Source: Burkholderia lata
Lineage (GTDB): Bacteria; Pseudomonadota; Gammaproteobacteria; Burkholderiales; Burkholderiaceae
Assembly: GCF_902499335.1 (NCBI RefSeq)
Contig: NZ_CABVQK010000009.1
Span: 248,001-312,000, forward strand
Direction of reading: 5' to 3'
DNA: 64,000 nt
Shown here: positions 18,458-26,427 of the stretch, piece after piece
How positions within the stretch are numbered: position 1 is the stretch's first letter
How the letters are laid out: every line of letters begins with the position of its first letter
Translations under genes and position numbers: made by a program
Notes under the pieces: model-generated
Database searches by the model: none
What the model was told of the DNA's origin: nothing
What the model saw: the letters and a program-made list of their open reading frames with translations, nothing else

Positions 18458-18618
18458 CGCGACTATTCCTTCGGCGCACAGATCGATGCGGGCTTTGTAC
18501 GTTTTTTTCATGACGATGCCATGTCGGATCCGCACACTTCGGCCATCCAGAAAACGCGTGACAGCCCCGCCCGGCGGGCGTTGCGCGGTGTCTTCGTCTC
18601 TTGTCCGCGAGTGTTTCC

Positions 18619-19470
18619 ATGCCTGCGTCTACCGCCCCGGCACTGGCCGATGGTGTTCCGATTTCGCGTAACAGGCCCGTGCGTCCGAGTGCCGGACGCC
18701 TGTTGCTGCACGCGCTCGTCGCGGTGTTCGGGCTCTACCTGCTGCTGCCGATCGCGCTGCTGCTGATCGGCTCGGTGGGCCAGTCGTGGACGAACACGCT
18801 GCTGCCGACCGGCTTCACCGGGCACTGGTTCGCCGATCTGGCCGGCAATCGCAGCTTTACGCGCGCATTCGGCGTGAGCCTGACGGTGGCGCTGGCGTGC
18901 TGCACGCTCAACGCGCTGATCGGCCTGCCGCTTGCCTATGCGCTGCATCACCGCGCGCAGGCCGGGCGCGGCATGGCGACGCGCATCGTGATGCTGATGC
19001 CGGTGGCCGTGCCCGCGCTGACGCTCGGCTTCGGCTACATCGCGATCTTCAGCGGCGACACGCTGCCATGGCTCGGCACGCTGCCGCTGATGATCGCGGC
19101 CCACGCGGTGCTGACGCTGCCGTACCTGCTGCAGACGCTGCTCAGCGATCTGCGCCACCTCGGGCTCGCGCGCCTTGAGGCCTGCGCGGCGACTCTCGGT
19201 GCGACGCCGTTGCGCCAGTTCTTCACGATCGTGCTGCCGAACCTGCGGCACAGCCTGTTTTCCGGGCTCGTGATGGTGGCCGCGCTGTCGATCGGCGAAT
19301 TCCAGATCTCGAACCTGATCGCCGGCTTTCGCTACCGCAATTATCCGATCGTGCTGCTGCAGGCGTTCTACGGCGCGTCGGGGATGGCATGCGCGGCCAC
19401 CGTCGTGCTGCTCGTCCTCGCCGTGCTCGCGACGCTCGTGTCGGTCGGCACCGTGCAACGTATGAAGTGA
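18619..19470 (+). CDS. ABC transporter permease (binding-protein-dependent)
   Basis: 283 residues with about six membrane helices. The cytoplasmic EAA loop that docks to the ATPase is clear (LARLEACAATLGATPLRQFF). The family covers ferric-iron, spermidine/putrescine and aminoethylphosphonate importers. First gene of the operon; the ATPase gene follows after 7 bases. ATG at 18619 chosen over a TTG at 18601. The companion permease is the fourth gene, so permease-ATPase-binding protein-permease is the order. Confidence 0.9.
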   Translation: MPASTAPALADGVPISRNRPVRPSAGRLLLHALVAVFGLYLLLPIALLLIGSVGQSWTNTLLPTGFTGHWFADLAGNRSFTRAFGVSLTVALACCTLNALIGLPLAYALHHRAQAGRGMATRIVMLMPVAVPALTLGFGYIAIFSGDTLPWLGTLPLMIAAHAVLTLPYLLQTLLSDLRHLGLARLEACAATLGATPLRQFFTIVLPNLRHSLFSGLVMVAALSIGEFQISNLIAGFRYRNYPIVLLQAFYGASGMACAATVVLLVLAVLATLVSVGTVQRMK

Positions 19471-19477
19471 GTCCGTC

Positions 19478-20521
19478 ATGAGTCTCGAGTTCGAACACGT
19501 CAGTTTCCAGTATCCCGGCGCGCGGCACGGCGTCGACGACGTCACGCTGTCCGCCGCGCAAGGCGAACTGCTCGCGGTGATGGGGCGCAGCGGGTCCGGC
19601 AAGTCCACGCTGCTGCGGCTCGCGGCCGGCCTGCTCGAGGGCGGCAGCGGCCGCATCGCGATCGGCGGCGCCGACATGGCGGGTGTGCCCGTGTGGCGGC
19701 GCGAAGTGGGCATGGTGTTCCAGCACTACGCGCTGTTCCCGAACCTGTCGGTGGCCGACAACGTCGCGTACGGGCTGAGGATGCGCGGCGTCGCGGCGGA
19801 CGCGCGGCGGCGGCGCGCGCGTGAAATGCTTGAGCGCGTCGGCCTCGCGGCGCATGCGGAGCGTGGCATTGCGATGCTGTCCGGCGGACAGCAGCAGCGC
19901 GTCGCGCTGGCGCGTGCGCTCGTGATCGAACCGAAGCTGCTGCTGCTCGACGAGCCGCTGGCGGCGCTCGACGCCGGCATCCGCCATCAGCTGCGCGACG
20001 AAATTCGCGCGTTGCAGCGTGCGTGCGGCGCGACGACGCTGCTCGTCACGCACGACCAGGACGAGGCGCTGAGCATGGCTGACCGCGTCGCAATCGTCGA
20101 CGGCGGGCGGGTGCTGCAGGTGGGCACGCCGCGCGACCTGTACGAGCGGCCCGCGTCCTCGCAGGTCGCGCGCTTCGTCGGGCATTCGACGTTGCTGCGC
20201 GGCCGCGTGATCGCACACGACACGGTCGACGTGCGTTTCGCGACGCTGCGCGCCGAGACCGGCCCGCACCAGCCGGGCGCCGAGATCGAGGTGCTGGTGC
20301 GGCCCGAGCACGTGGAGGCCGATCCGCTGGAGCACGGCGTGAACCGCATCGACGGCTGTCCGGGCGAAGTGCGCTACTTCGGCGCGACGCAACGCTACGA
20401 CTTCATTCCCGCCGGCTCGGCCGACCCGCTGCTGTGCGAAGGCCGCGTGCCGGCCACACGACGCATCGCGATCGAACCGCGCCATCTGCTCGTGCTGCCG
20501 GCCGCGCCGGCCGTGCAATGA
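19478..20521 (+). CDS. ABC transporter ATP-binding protein
   Basis: 347 residues. Walker A GRSGSGKST (36-44), Q-loop VFQHYALFPNL, signature LSGGQQQR (134-141), Walker B LLLLDEP (154-160) and H-loop histidine 192 are all present, so it should be active. A C-terminal TOBE-like domain (about 240-347) is typical of ATPases that serve iron, polyamine, sugar or phosphonate importers. The gene overlaps the downstream reading start by ATGA at 20518, though the binding-protein gene probably begins at 20548. Confidence 0.95.
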   Translation: MSLEFEHVSFQYPGARHGVDDVTLSAAQGELLAVMGRSGSGKSTLLRLAAGLLEGGSGRIAIGGADMAGVPVWRREVGMVFQHYALFPNLSVADNVAYGLRMRGVAADARRRRAREMLERVGLAAHAERGIAMLSGGQQQRVALARALVIEPKLLLLDEPLAALDAGIRHQLRDEIRALQRACGATTLLVTHDQDEALSMADRVAIVDGGRVLQVGTPRDLYERPASSQVARFVGHSTLLRGRVIAHDTVDVRFATLRAETGPHQPGAEIEVLVRPEHVEADPLEHGVNRIDGCPGEVRYFGATQRYDFIPAGSADPLLCEGRVPATRRIAIEPRHLLVLPAAPAVQ

Positions 20522-20547
20522 CCCCTTTCATTCAACGGAGATCCCCG

Positions 20548-21636
20548 ATGCTTGCAGGCCACCCTCTTGTGAAGACCATGCGCGCCGGCGTGCTGGCGCT
20601 GTGCGCGTTCGCGGCGCTGGCTGCCGCGCCGGCGCATGCTGCACCGCTGTATCCGGGCGAGGACGCGCTGTACGCGAAGGCCGCCGACGAAGGGCTCGTC
20701 GTGTCGTTCGACACGGGCCCCGAATGGGCGAACTGGAAGGCGCTCTTCGCCGAGTTCCGCAAGCGCTATCCGAAGGTCGAGATCACCTACAACGACATCG
20801 GCTCGGCCGCGACCGTCGTCGCGCTCGACAAGTCGCGCCGCCGTCCGCAGGCCGATACCGCGTACTACTTCGCCGCGTCGGCGCTCGATGCGGAAAACAA
20901 GGATGTCGTCGCGCCGTTCAAGCCGGTCAACTTCGACAAGCTGCCGAACGTGTTTCGCTCGGCGGACGGCCGCTGGTTCGCGGTGCACTCGCTGAACATC
21001 GCATTTCTCGTCAACCGCAAGCTCGTGAAGAACGTGCCGCAGCGCTGGTCCGACCTGCTGAAGCCGGAGTATCGCAACGCGGTCGTCTATCTCGACCCGC
21101 GTTCGACCGGGCAAGGGCAGGTCGCCGTGTTCGCGGCCGCGTATGCGAATGGCGGCAGCGTCGAGAACCCGAAGCCCGGCGCTGAATTCTTCGGCAAGCT
21201 GAAAAGCGCGGGCAACGTGCTGCGCGTCGAGGGCACGACGCCGTATGCGAAGTTCGTGAAGGGCGAGATCCCGATCCTGATCGGCTATGAGAACGACGGC
21301 CTGAAGGCGAAGTACGTCGACGGCATGGGCGATGCGGCCGACGTCGTGATTCCGCAGGACGGCAGCGTCTCGGCGCCGTATGCGATGAGCCTCGTGAAGA
21401 ACGGTCCGAACCCGTCCGCCGCGCAGCTGTGGCTGAACCTGGTGATGAGCGACGTCGGGCAGGCGCTGTTCGCGCAGGGCTTCGTGCGGCCGGCCGTGCC
21501 CGGCACGCCGGTCGCGCCGGACGTCGCGGCGAAGCTGCCGAAGGCGCCGCAGGTGCGTCCGCTCGACGTGGTGAAGGCAGCCACGCGCAAGGCCGAGGTC
21601 GACCAGCTCTGGTCGCAGGCAACGCTCGGCAACTAA
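20548..21636 (+). CDS. ABC transporter periplasmic substrate-binding protein
   Basis: 362 residues from the ATG at 20548, which has a GGAG site 7 bases upstream; an ATG at 20518 overlapping the ATPase stop is possible. A signal peptide covers about residues 1-31 (ending APAHA). The mature part fits extracellular solute-binding family 1 (GLVVSFDTGPEWANWKALFA; FRKRYPKVEITYNDIGSAAT; KPEYRNAVVYLDPRSTGQGQ). Substrate cannot be fixed: the fold is shared by Fe(III), polyamine, thiamine and phosphonate binders, and I see no adjacent paired tyrosines of the ferric type. Confidence 0.9.
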   Translation: MLAGHPLVKTMRAGVLALCAFAALAAAPAHAAPLYPGEDALYAKAADEGLVVSFDTGPEWANWKALFAEFRKRYPKVEITYNDIGSAATVVALDKSRRRPQADTAYYFAASALDAENKDVVAPFKPVNFDKLPNVFRSADGRWFAVHSLNIAFLVNRKLVKNVPQRWSDLLKPEYRNAVVYLDPRSTGQGQVAVFAAAYANGGSVENPKPGAEFFGKLKSAGNVLRVEGTTPYAKFVKGEIPILIGYENDGLKAKYVDGMGDAADVVIPQDGSVSAPYAMSLVKNGPNPSAAQLWLNLVMSDVGQALFAQGFVRPAVPGTPVAPDVAAKLPKAPQVRPLDVVKAATRKAEVDQLWSQATLGN

Positions 21637-21646
21637 GGGGCGCGCG

Positions 21647-22480
21647 ATGCAAACCACCCTGGCGGAACGCGGCGTGTTGCGCCGCTTCGGCGCGGTGCCG
21701 GCGGCGGTATTGCTGGCGGTGTGCTTCGCGCTGCCGCTCGCCGCGCTCGTCGGCTCGGCCTTCACGGACGGCGGCCGCGCGTTCGGCGCGGTGCTGCGCG
21801 ATCCGCTTGTCGCCGATGCGATCGCACGTTCGCTGGCGCTCGCGGTGGGCGCCGGCACGCTGTCGGTCGGCGTCGGCGTGCCGGTTGCATTCGCGCTGGC
21901 GGGGCAGTCGCCTGCCCGCCGCCACTGGACGCTCGCGCTGCTCGGCGTGCCGCTCGCGTTCTCCGGGCTGGTGATTGCCTACGGCTTCATCCTCGCGTTC
22001 GGCCGTGCCGGCTTCGTCACCACGCTGGCGGCGTCGCTGGGTGCGGACCCGAACGTGCTCGGCGGCGCGATCTACACGATGCCGGGGCTGGCGGTCGCGT
22101 ATGCGTATTACCTGATTCCGCGGGTCGCGCTGATGATCTACCCGGCGCTCACGAACCTCGACCGGCGGCCGCTCGAGGCGGCTCTGACGCTCGGCGCGCG
22201 GCCGTGGCGCGCGTGGCTCGACGTCGCGTGGCGCGAACTGTGGCCGTCGGTCGCGTCCGCGTGGTGCCTCGTCACGGCGATCGCGCTCGGCACCTACGGC
22301 ACGGCGCTCGCGCTGGCCGGCACGCAGATCAACATCCTGCCGCTGCTGATGTATCTGAAGCTGTCGGACGGGCAAACCGATTTCTCGCAGGCGGCCGTGC
22401 TGTCGATCGTGCTGACGGCGATCTGCACCTGTGTTCTTGCATTGGGGGAAGGCCTTGTACGGCAACGACGTCATGGATGA
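21647..22480 (+). CDS. ABC transporter permease, second subunit
   Basis: 277 residues, about six membrane helices, with the EAA loop (LDRRPLEAALTLGARPWRAW). It begins 10 bases after the binding-protein stop and its end overlaps the start of the LOG-family gene by 8 bases, implying translational coupling. Together with the permease at 18619 it would form a heterodimeric channel. Confidence 0.9.
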   Translation: MQTTLAERGVLRRFGAVPAAVLLAVCFALPLAALVGSAFTDGGRAFGAVLRDPLVADAIARSLALAVGAGTLSVGVGVPVAFALAGQSPARRHWTLALLGVPLAFSGLVIAYGFILAFGRAGFVTTLAASLGADPNVLGGAIYTMPGLAVAYAYYLIPRVALMIYPALTNLDRRPLEAALTLGARPWRAWLDVAWRELWPSVASAWCLVTAIALGTYGTALALAGTQINILPLLMYLKLSDGQTDFSQAAVLSIVLTAICTCVLALGEGLVRQRRHG

Positions 22481-23006
22481 GTGGTCGGATGCGGCGTGTG
22501 ACGCGCTGGCGCAACTCGCGCAGCGGCAGCGCGGCGCGCGGCGGCATTGCATGCCGGTCGGCGTGATCGGTCCGCGTGAGGCGACCGACGAGCAGATGCG
22601 GGTTGCGGAGCGAATCGCGCATGCGCTCGCGGCGGCGGGGGTCGCCATCGTCGGCGGCGGCAAGCAGGGCGTGATGGAGGCAGCCGCGCGCGGCGCGCGG
22701 GCGGCCGGCGGGTGCGCGATCGGGCTGCTGCCGGAAGACGACGCGACGCTCGCGAATCCCTATCTGAGCGTCGCGCTGCCGACGGGGCTCGGCATCACGC
22801 GCAACGCACTCGTCGCACGTGCGTCGCTGTGCCTGATCGCGGTCGGCGGCGGGCTCGGCACGCTGTCCGAGATCGCGCTCGGGTTGCAGTGGGGCAAGCC
22901 GGTGTTCGCGATTTGCGACGCGCCGCGCGTGGCGGGCGCCGAATGCTTCGACGAAGCGGATCCGCTCGTTGCGCGGGTCGCGCGGTGGCTGGCCGATTCG
23001 GCGTAG
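22473..23006 (+). CDS. TIGR00725/LOG-like SLOG-fold protein
   Basis: 177 residues. Rossmann-like nucleotide-binding features are visible: VGVIGP at the start, VAIVGGGKQGVMEAAARGA, GLGITRNALVARASLCLIAV and GGGLGTLSEIALGLQWGKPV. The PGGxGTxxE-type motif of cytokinin-activating LOG enzymes is present as GGGLGTLSEI. Related proteins are phosphoribohydrolases or nucleotide sensors; activity here is not assignable. The ATG at 22473 lies inside the end of the permease gene (8-base overlap), tying it to the transporter operon. Confidence 0.88.
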   Translation: MDEWSDAACDALAQLAQRQRGARRHCMPVGVIGPREATDEQMRVAERIAHALAAAGVAIVGGGKQGVMEAAARGARAAGGCAIGLLPEDDATLANPYLSVALPTGLGITRNALVARASLCLIAVGGGLGTLSEIALGLQWGKPVFAICDAPRVAGAECFDEADPLVARVARWLADSA

Positions 23007-23128
23007 GGTGGTGGCCTGGGGTTACGGTTTCTCGCCCGGTGATCGTCTGTAGCGGACTTGAAATGGCGCGGGCAACTCGCCATATTGGCGATGCACGAAC
23101 GTTCAATGACGCCTCGAGAGGATTCCAG

Positions 23129-23323
23129 ATGCGCCTTCTGCTTGCCCTGCTGCTGCCGTGGTTCCAGTTCTTCACGATCGGCCGCCCGATCGCCGGGATC
23201 ATCTGCCTGGTCCTGCAAATCACGATCATCGGCTGGCTGCCTGCCGCGATCTGGTCGGTGTATGCGCTGAGCCAGTACAAGACCGATCGGAAGATCGAGG
23301 CGGCGCTGCGCGAGCGGCGCTAA
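23129..23323 (+). CDS. YqaE/Pmp3-family small membrane protein
   Basis: 64 residues with two membrane helices, LLLALLLPWFQFFTIGRPIA and the IICLVLQITIIGWLPAAIWS segment, the layout of plasma-membrane proteolipid 3 proteins. These respond to salt or membrane stress in yeast and plants; bacterial roles are poorly known. The ATG at 23129 follows a GAGAGGATT site. The gene is alone, 122 bases after the LOG gene. Confidence 0.85.
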   Translation: MRLLLALLLPWFQFFTIGRPIAGIICLVLQITIIGWLPAAIWSVYALSQYKTDRKIEAALRERR

Positions 23324-23362
23324 AGCAAGCAGCAACGGGGGGCGTCGCCCGCGCCGCGCGGG

Positions 23363-24268
23363 TTACTGCGGCGGCCTCCCCTCCAGCGCCTCCGCCCGCG
23401 CAAACAGCCAGTCGACGAACGTGCGCAGCGACGGATCGTCGTCGTCGCGATACAGGCAATGAAACGGCGGCCCTTCCAGGCGGACTTCCGGAAACAGCGC
23501 GACGAGCCGCCCGTGCTCGATGTCGTCGCGCACCACCGCGCGCGGGGCGAGGCACACGCCGAGCCCGCTCGCGGCAGCCTTGGTCATCAGGAAGAATTCG
23601 CGATAGAACGGCCCGCGCAGCGTCTCGGTAACGGCCGAGCCCGCCTGGTGGAACCAGTATTGCCACGCCTGCGGCAAGCCCGCGTAATGCAGCAGCGGCG
23701 CGTTGCGCAGGTCGGCCGGCGTTCGCGCCTGTTCGAGCACCGGGTGGCCGGGCGCGCACACCGGCACCGCGACGGCCGCGAGCAGCGGCCGAGACACGAA
23801 CCCCTTGCGGCGCAGCTCCGGCGTATAGCGGCGGACCACGATGTCGCAGGTTTCGTCGAACTGGTCGTGCTCGGCGTCGGGCGTCGTGACGAGCTGCACG
23901 TCGATGTCCGGATGCTCGGCCTGGAACGCGGCCAGTTGCGTGAGCAACCATCCGTGTGAGAAAGACACCGATGCGTTGATCCGCACCGGATGGCCGCCGA
24001 CAGGTTCGAACATCTGCCCCGTCGCCTGCGCGAGCCGGCCGAGGCAGCTTGCGACGTCGACGAGGTAATGCCGCGCGCGCGGCGTGAGCCGCAACGAGCG
24101 TCCGTCGCGCTCGAACAGCTTCTGCCCGAAGAACGATTCGAGCACGCGGATCTGCTGCGCGACCGCGCTCTGGGTCACGTTCAGCTCGTCGGCGGCGAGG
24201 GTGAGGCTCTGCAGGCGGCCGGCAGCTTCGAAGCTGCGCAGCGCGTTCAGGGGCGGCAATCGGCGCAT
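23363..24268 (-). CDS. LysR-family transcriptional regulator (GcvA-like)
   Basis: 301 residues. It begins MRRLPPLNALRSFEAAGRLQ, a GcvA-type start, with the helix-turn-helix at SLTLAADELNVTQSAVAQQI. The effector domain has VRINASVSFSHGWLLTQLAA and CDIVVRRYTPELRRKGFVSR. Start at 24268 chosen because conservation begins there; the longer frame to 24304 adds an atypical leader. It is divergent from the lipoprotein gene at 24367 (98 bases), which may be its target. Confidence 0.92.
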   Translation of the reverse strand: MRRLPPLNALRSFEAAGRLQSLTLAADELNVTQSAVAQQIRVLESFFGQKLFERDGRSLRLTPRARHYLVDVASCLGRLAQATGQMFEPVGGHPVRINASVSFSHGWLLTQLAAFQAEHPDIDVQLVTTPDAEHDQFDETCDIVVRRYTPELRRKGFVSRPLLAAVAVPVCAPGHPVLEQARTPADLRNAPLLHYAGLPQAWQYWFHQAGSAVTETLRGPFYREFFLMTKAAASGLGVCLAPRAVVRDDIEHGRLVALFPEVRLEGPPFHCLYRDDDDPSLRTFVDWLFARAEALEGRPPQ

Positions 24269-24314
24269 CGTGAAATCGCGAAGAAAAGCTACACAGTGGG
24301 TCAAAAAATGTCGT

Positions 24315-24343
24315 TTGTGGCGGTTGGGGCGCCTCCCTATGAT
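24315..24343 (+). promoter_or_regulatory. Candidate sigma-70 promoter of the lipoprotein gene
   Basis: TTGTGG (24315-24320), a 17-base spacer and TATGAT (24338-24343). A ribosome site AGGAG at 24353 follows closely. Confidence 0.4.
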
Positions 24344-24366
24344 GGCGCCGACAGGAGAAAACCGCG

Positions 24367-25059
24367 ATGACGATCATAGCGCCACCCGATTGCCGATCAA
24401 CCGGAATTCGCCGCCGTCTTCGCGACCGGCGCACGGCGCGGCGCGCGATGCGCCGCGAGGCGGCGGTGCCGCCGGTGCGTGGCCGCGGCGCGCTGGCGCT
24501 CGCCTGTGCCGGGCTGCTCGCGGTGCTGACCGGGTGCGCGTCGAAGCCGGAAAACGAACGCCAGATCGGCAGCGGCGGATCGCTGGTGCGCTACAGCTCC
24601 AGCCAGACCGAAGTCGACCTGTCCGATAGCGAGCAGCAGACGCTGCGCATGATGACCGACCGCCGCTATGCGGGGGCGACGCAGGGGCGCGCACTCGACG
24701 CGGTGGCCGGCGTGCTGCGCGCGCAGGGTTATGCGCCGGTGACGGTCGATCGGGATTCGGGGCTGATCGAGGGCGGGCGCAGCGATACGCTGATTCCGAA
24801 GTGGCGGCAGCTGCTGCGCGGCGCGCTGAAGGCGCGCATCGGCGGCTTGCCCGCGAAACCGGATCACGAGCGGGTGGCCGCCGTCGTCACGGTTCGCGTG
24901 ACGGCGGCGCGCGACGCGATCGTGCGTGCGCGATTCGACCGCACGGTATGGGACAGCAACGGCGACTCGCGGATGAAGACCATCGTCGAGCCCGATTACT
25001 ACCAGACCTTCTTCGGCGCGATGGACAAGGCGATGTGCACGACGTCGTGCGAGCGGTGA
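24367..25059 (+). CDS. Putative lipoprotein, unknown function
   Basis: 230 residues from the ATG at 24367, which has a strong AGGAG 9 bases upstream. The lipobox LTGC lies at about residues 54-57 after a basic region, an unusually long leader; an internal ATG at 24448 would give a normal-length lipoprotein signal. The mature part (SQTEVDLSDSEQQTLRMMTD, RALDAVAGVLRAQGYAPVTV, RARFDRTVWDSNGDSRMKTI) resembles outer-membrane-associated lipoproteins of Burkholderia whose role is unknown. It ends in a Cys-containing tail (MCTTSCER). Confidence 0.8.
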   Translation: MTIIAPPDCRSTGIRRRLRDRRTARRAMRREAAVPPVRGRGALALACAGLLAVLTGCASKPENERQIGSGGSLVRYSSSQTEVDLSDSEQQTLRMMTDRRYAGATQGRALDAVAGVLRAQGYAPVTVDRDSGLIEGGRSDTLIPKWRQLLRGALKARIGGLPAKPDHERVAAVVTVRVTAARDAIVRARFDRTVWDSNGDSRMKTIVEPDYYQTFFGAMDKAMCTTSCER

Positions 25060-25238
25060 TCGGCACGCATGTGCCGGCGCCGGGGGCGCAACGGAGGAAC
25101 GGGGATCGGAGGGCCGCTGCCGCCGGTCGGAGAATGGGCGCGGATGCCGGCGCGGCGCCCGGTGCATCCGGCCGAGGCTGAAGCCGTCGACGAGAAAATG
25201 GCTGCCCGGATCGTCGCTCGACCAGGCAGCCGCCTTGC

Positions 25239-25418
25239 CTACTTCACCGCAAACAGCGTCAGGTTCATGAAGATCTTGAACGCGTAGCCGAGCGAGACGG
25301 CGCCGATCACGCCGCCCGCCCACAGGACGACGAACCACATCCAGCCGCGCATCCGCGACCGTGGCGCCGCGGCGGGGCGCCCGGCGGAATCAGTGGTGGT
25401 AGTAATGCTGGTCTTCAT
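25239..25418 (-). CDS. DUF2474 small membrane subunit of cytochrome bd-type oxidase operon
   Basis: 59 residues. A short basic N-terminus is followed by a single membrane helix (MWFVVLWAGGVIGAVSLGYA) and a short tail ending TLFAVK. Proteins of this size and pattern (DUF2474) are the third gene of many cydAB/cioAB operons and are thought, like CydX, to stabilise the oxidase. Its ATG at 25418 lies within the last codons of cydB in another frame (29-base overlap), so translation should be coupled. Confidence 0.85.
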   Translation of the reverse strand: MKTSITTTTDSAGRPAAAPRSRMRGWMWFVVLWAGGVIGAVSLGYAFKIFMNLTLFAVK

Positions 25419-26397
25419 GGCGCACCTTGCCTCGGAATACCCAGTAACCCATCGTCGTGTAGGCGATGATGATCGGGAGGATAACCGCTGCGCCGACCAG
25501 CGTGAAGGTCTGGCTGGAACGCGGCGCCGCGGCTTCCCAGATCGTCATCGTCTGAGGAATCGCATACGGGAACAGCGTGACGAGCAGGCCGACGTAGCCG
25601 AGCAGCACGAGCGCCAGCGCGAGCACGAATGGCGTCATGTCGTGGCGGTCGCGCACCGCGCGGCGCATCCACACCGCGCACCCTGCGACCAGGAACGGCA
25701 CCGGCAGCAGGCGCCAGAACAGCCCCGAATCGAACCAGCGCTGCGCGATGGCCGGATCCTGCAGCGGCGTCCACAGGCTGACGACCGCGATGAAGCCGAG
25801 CAGCACGACCGTCAGCGGCCACACGACGCGATGGAGGCGGCGCTGCAGGTCGCCTTCCGTCTTCGCGACGAGCCAGCAGCAGCCGAGCAGCGCATAGGTC
25901 ACGATCAGGCCGAGGCCGGTCAGCAGGCTGAACGGCGTGAGCCAGTCGAAGGCGTCGCCCGCGAACACGCCGTCCTTCACGTTGATGCCCTGCAGGAACG
26001 CGCCGAGCGCGATCCCCTGGAACAGCGTCGCGCCGGTCGAGCCGCCGATGAACGCGAGATCCCACAGCTGCTTCGTGCGCCGCGCCTTCGCGCGGATCTC
26101 GAACGACACGCCGCGGAAGATCAGGCACACCAGCATGAAGATCAGCGGCAGGTACAGCGCCGACAGCACGGTCGAGTAGACGATCGGGAACACCGCGAAC
26201 AGCCCGGCGCCGCCGAGCACGAGCCAGGTTTCGTTGCCGTCCCACACGGGCGCGACCGTGTTCATCATCAGGTCGCGTTCCTTCTCGTCCGGGAAGAACG
26301 GGAAGACGATGCCGATGCCGAGGTCGAAGCCGTCGAGCACGACGTACATGAAGAGCCCCAATGCGATGATCGCGGCCCAGATTACGGTGACGTCCAT
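25390..26397 (-). CDS. cydB: Cytochrome bd-type quinol oxidase subunit II
   Basis: 335 residues, about nine membrane helices, with the CydB start VIWAAIIALGLFMYVVLDGF followed by DLGIG and conserved GNETWLVLGGAGLFAVFP. Subunit II partners CydA in the inner membrane to oxidise quinol and reduce oxygen. The gene lies 30 bases after cydA and overlaps the DUF2474 gene at its 3' end. Together with the short-Q-loop CydA it suggests the cyanide-insensitive (CIO) subtype. Confidence 0.96.
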   Translation of the reverse strand: MDVTVIWAAIIALGLFMYVVLDGFDLGIGIVFPFFPDEKERDLMMNTVAPVWDGNETWLVLGGAGLFAVFPIVYSTVLSALYLPLIFMLVCLIFRGVSFEIRAKARRTKQLWDLAFIGGSTGATLFQGIALGAFLQGINVKDGVFAGDAFDWLTPFSLLTGLGLIVTYALLGCCWLVAKTEGDLQRRLHRVVWPLTVVLLGFIAVVSLWTPLQDPAIAQRWFDSGLFWRLLPVPFLVAGCAVWMRRAVRDRHDMTPFVLALALVLLGYVGLLVTLFPYAIPQTMTIWEAAAPRSSQTFTLVGAAVILPIIIAYTTMGYWVFRGKVRHEDQHYYHH

Positions 26398-26427
26398 AGG
26401 TTTTCTCGTATGCGGAAAGGGTGGGGC

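Noticed and set aside
18511-18535. Longer N-termini for the LysR gene at 17561
   Set aside because: No ribosome site and no similarity to LysR N-termini; MKHLYPNVSELHAFTCSAKY begins the family-like part.
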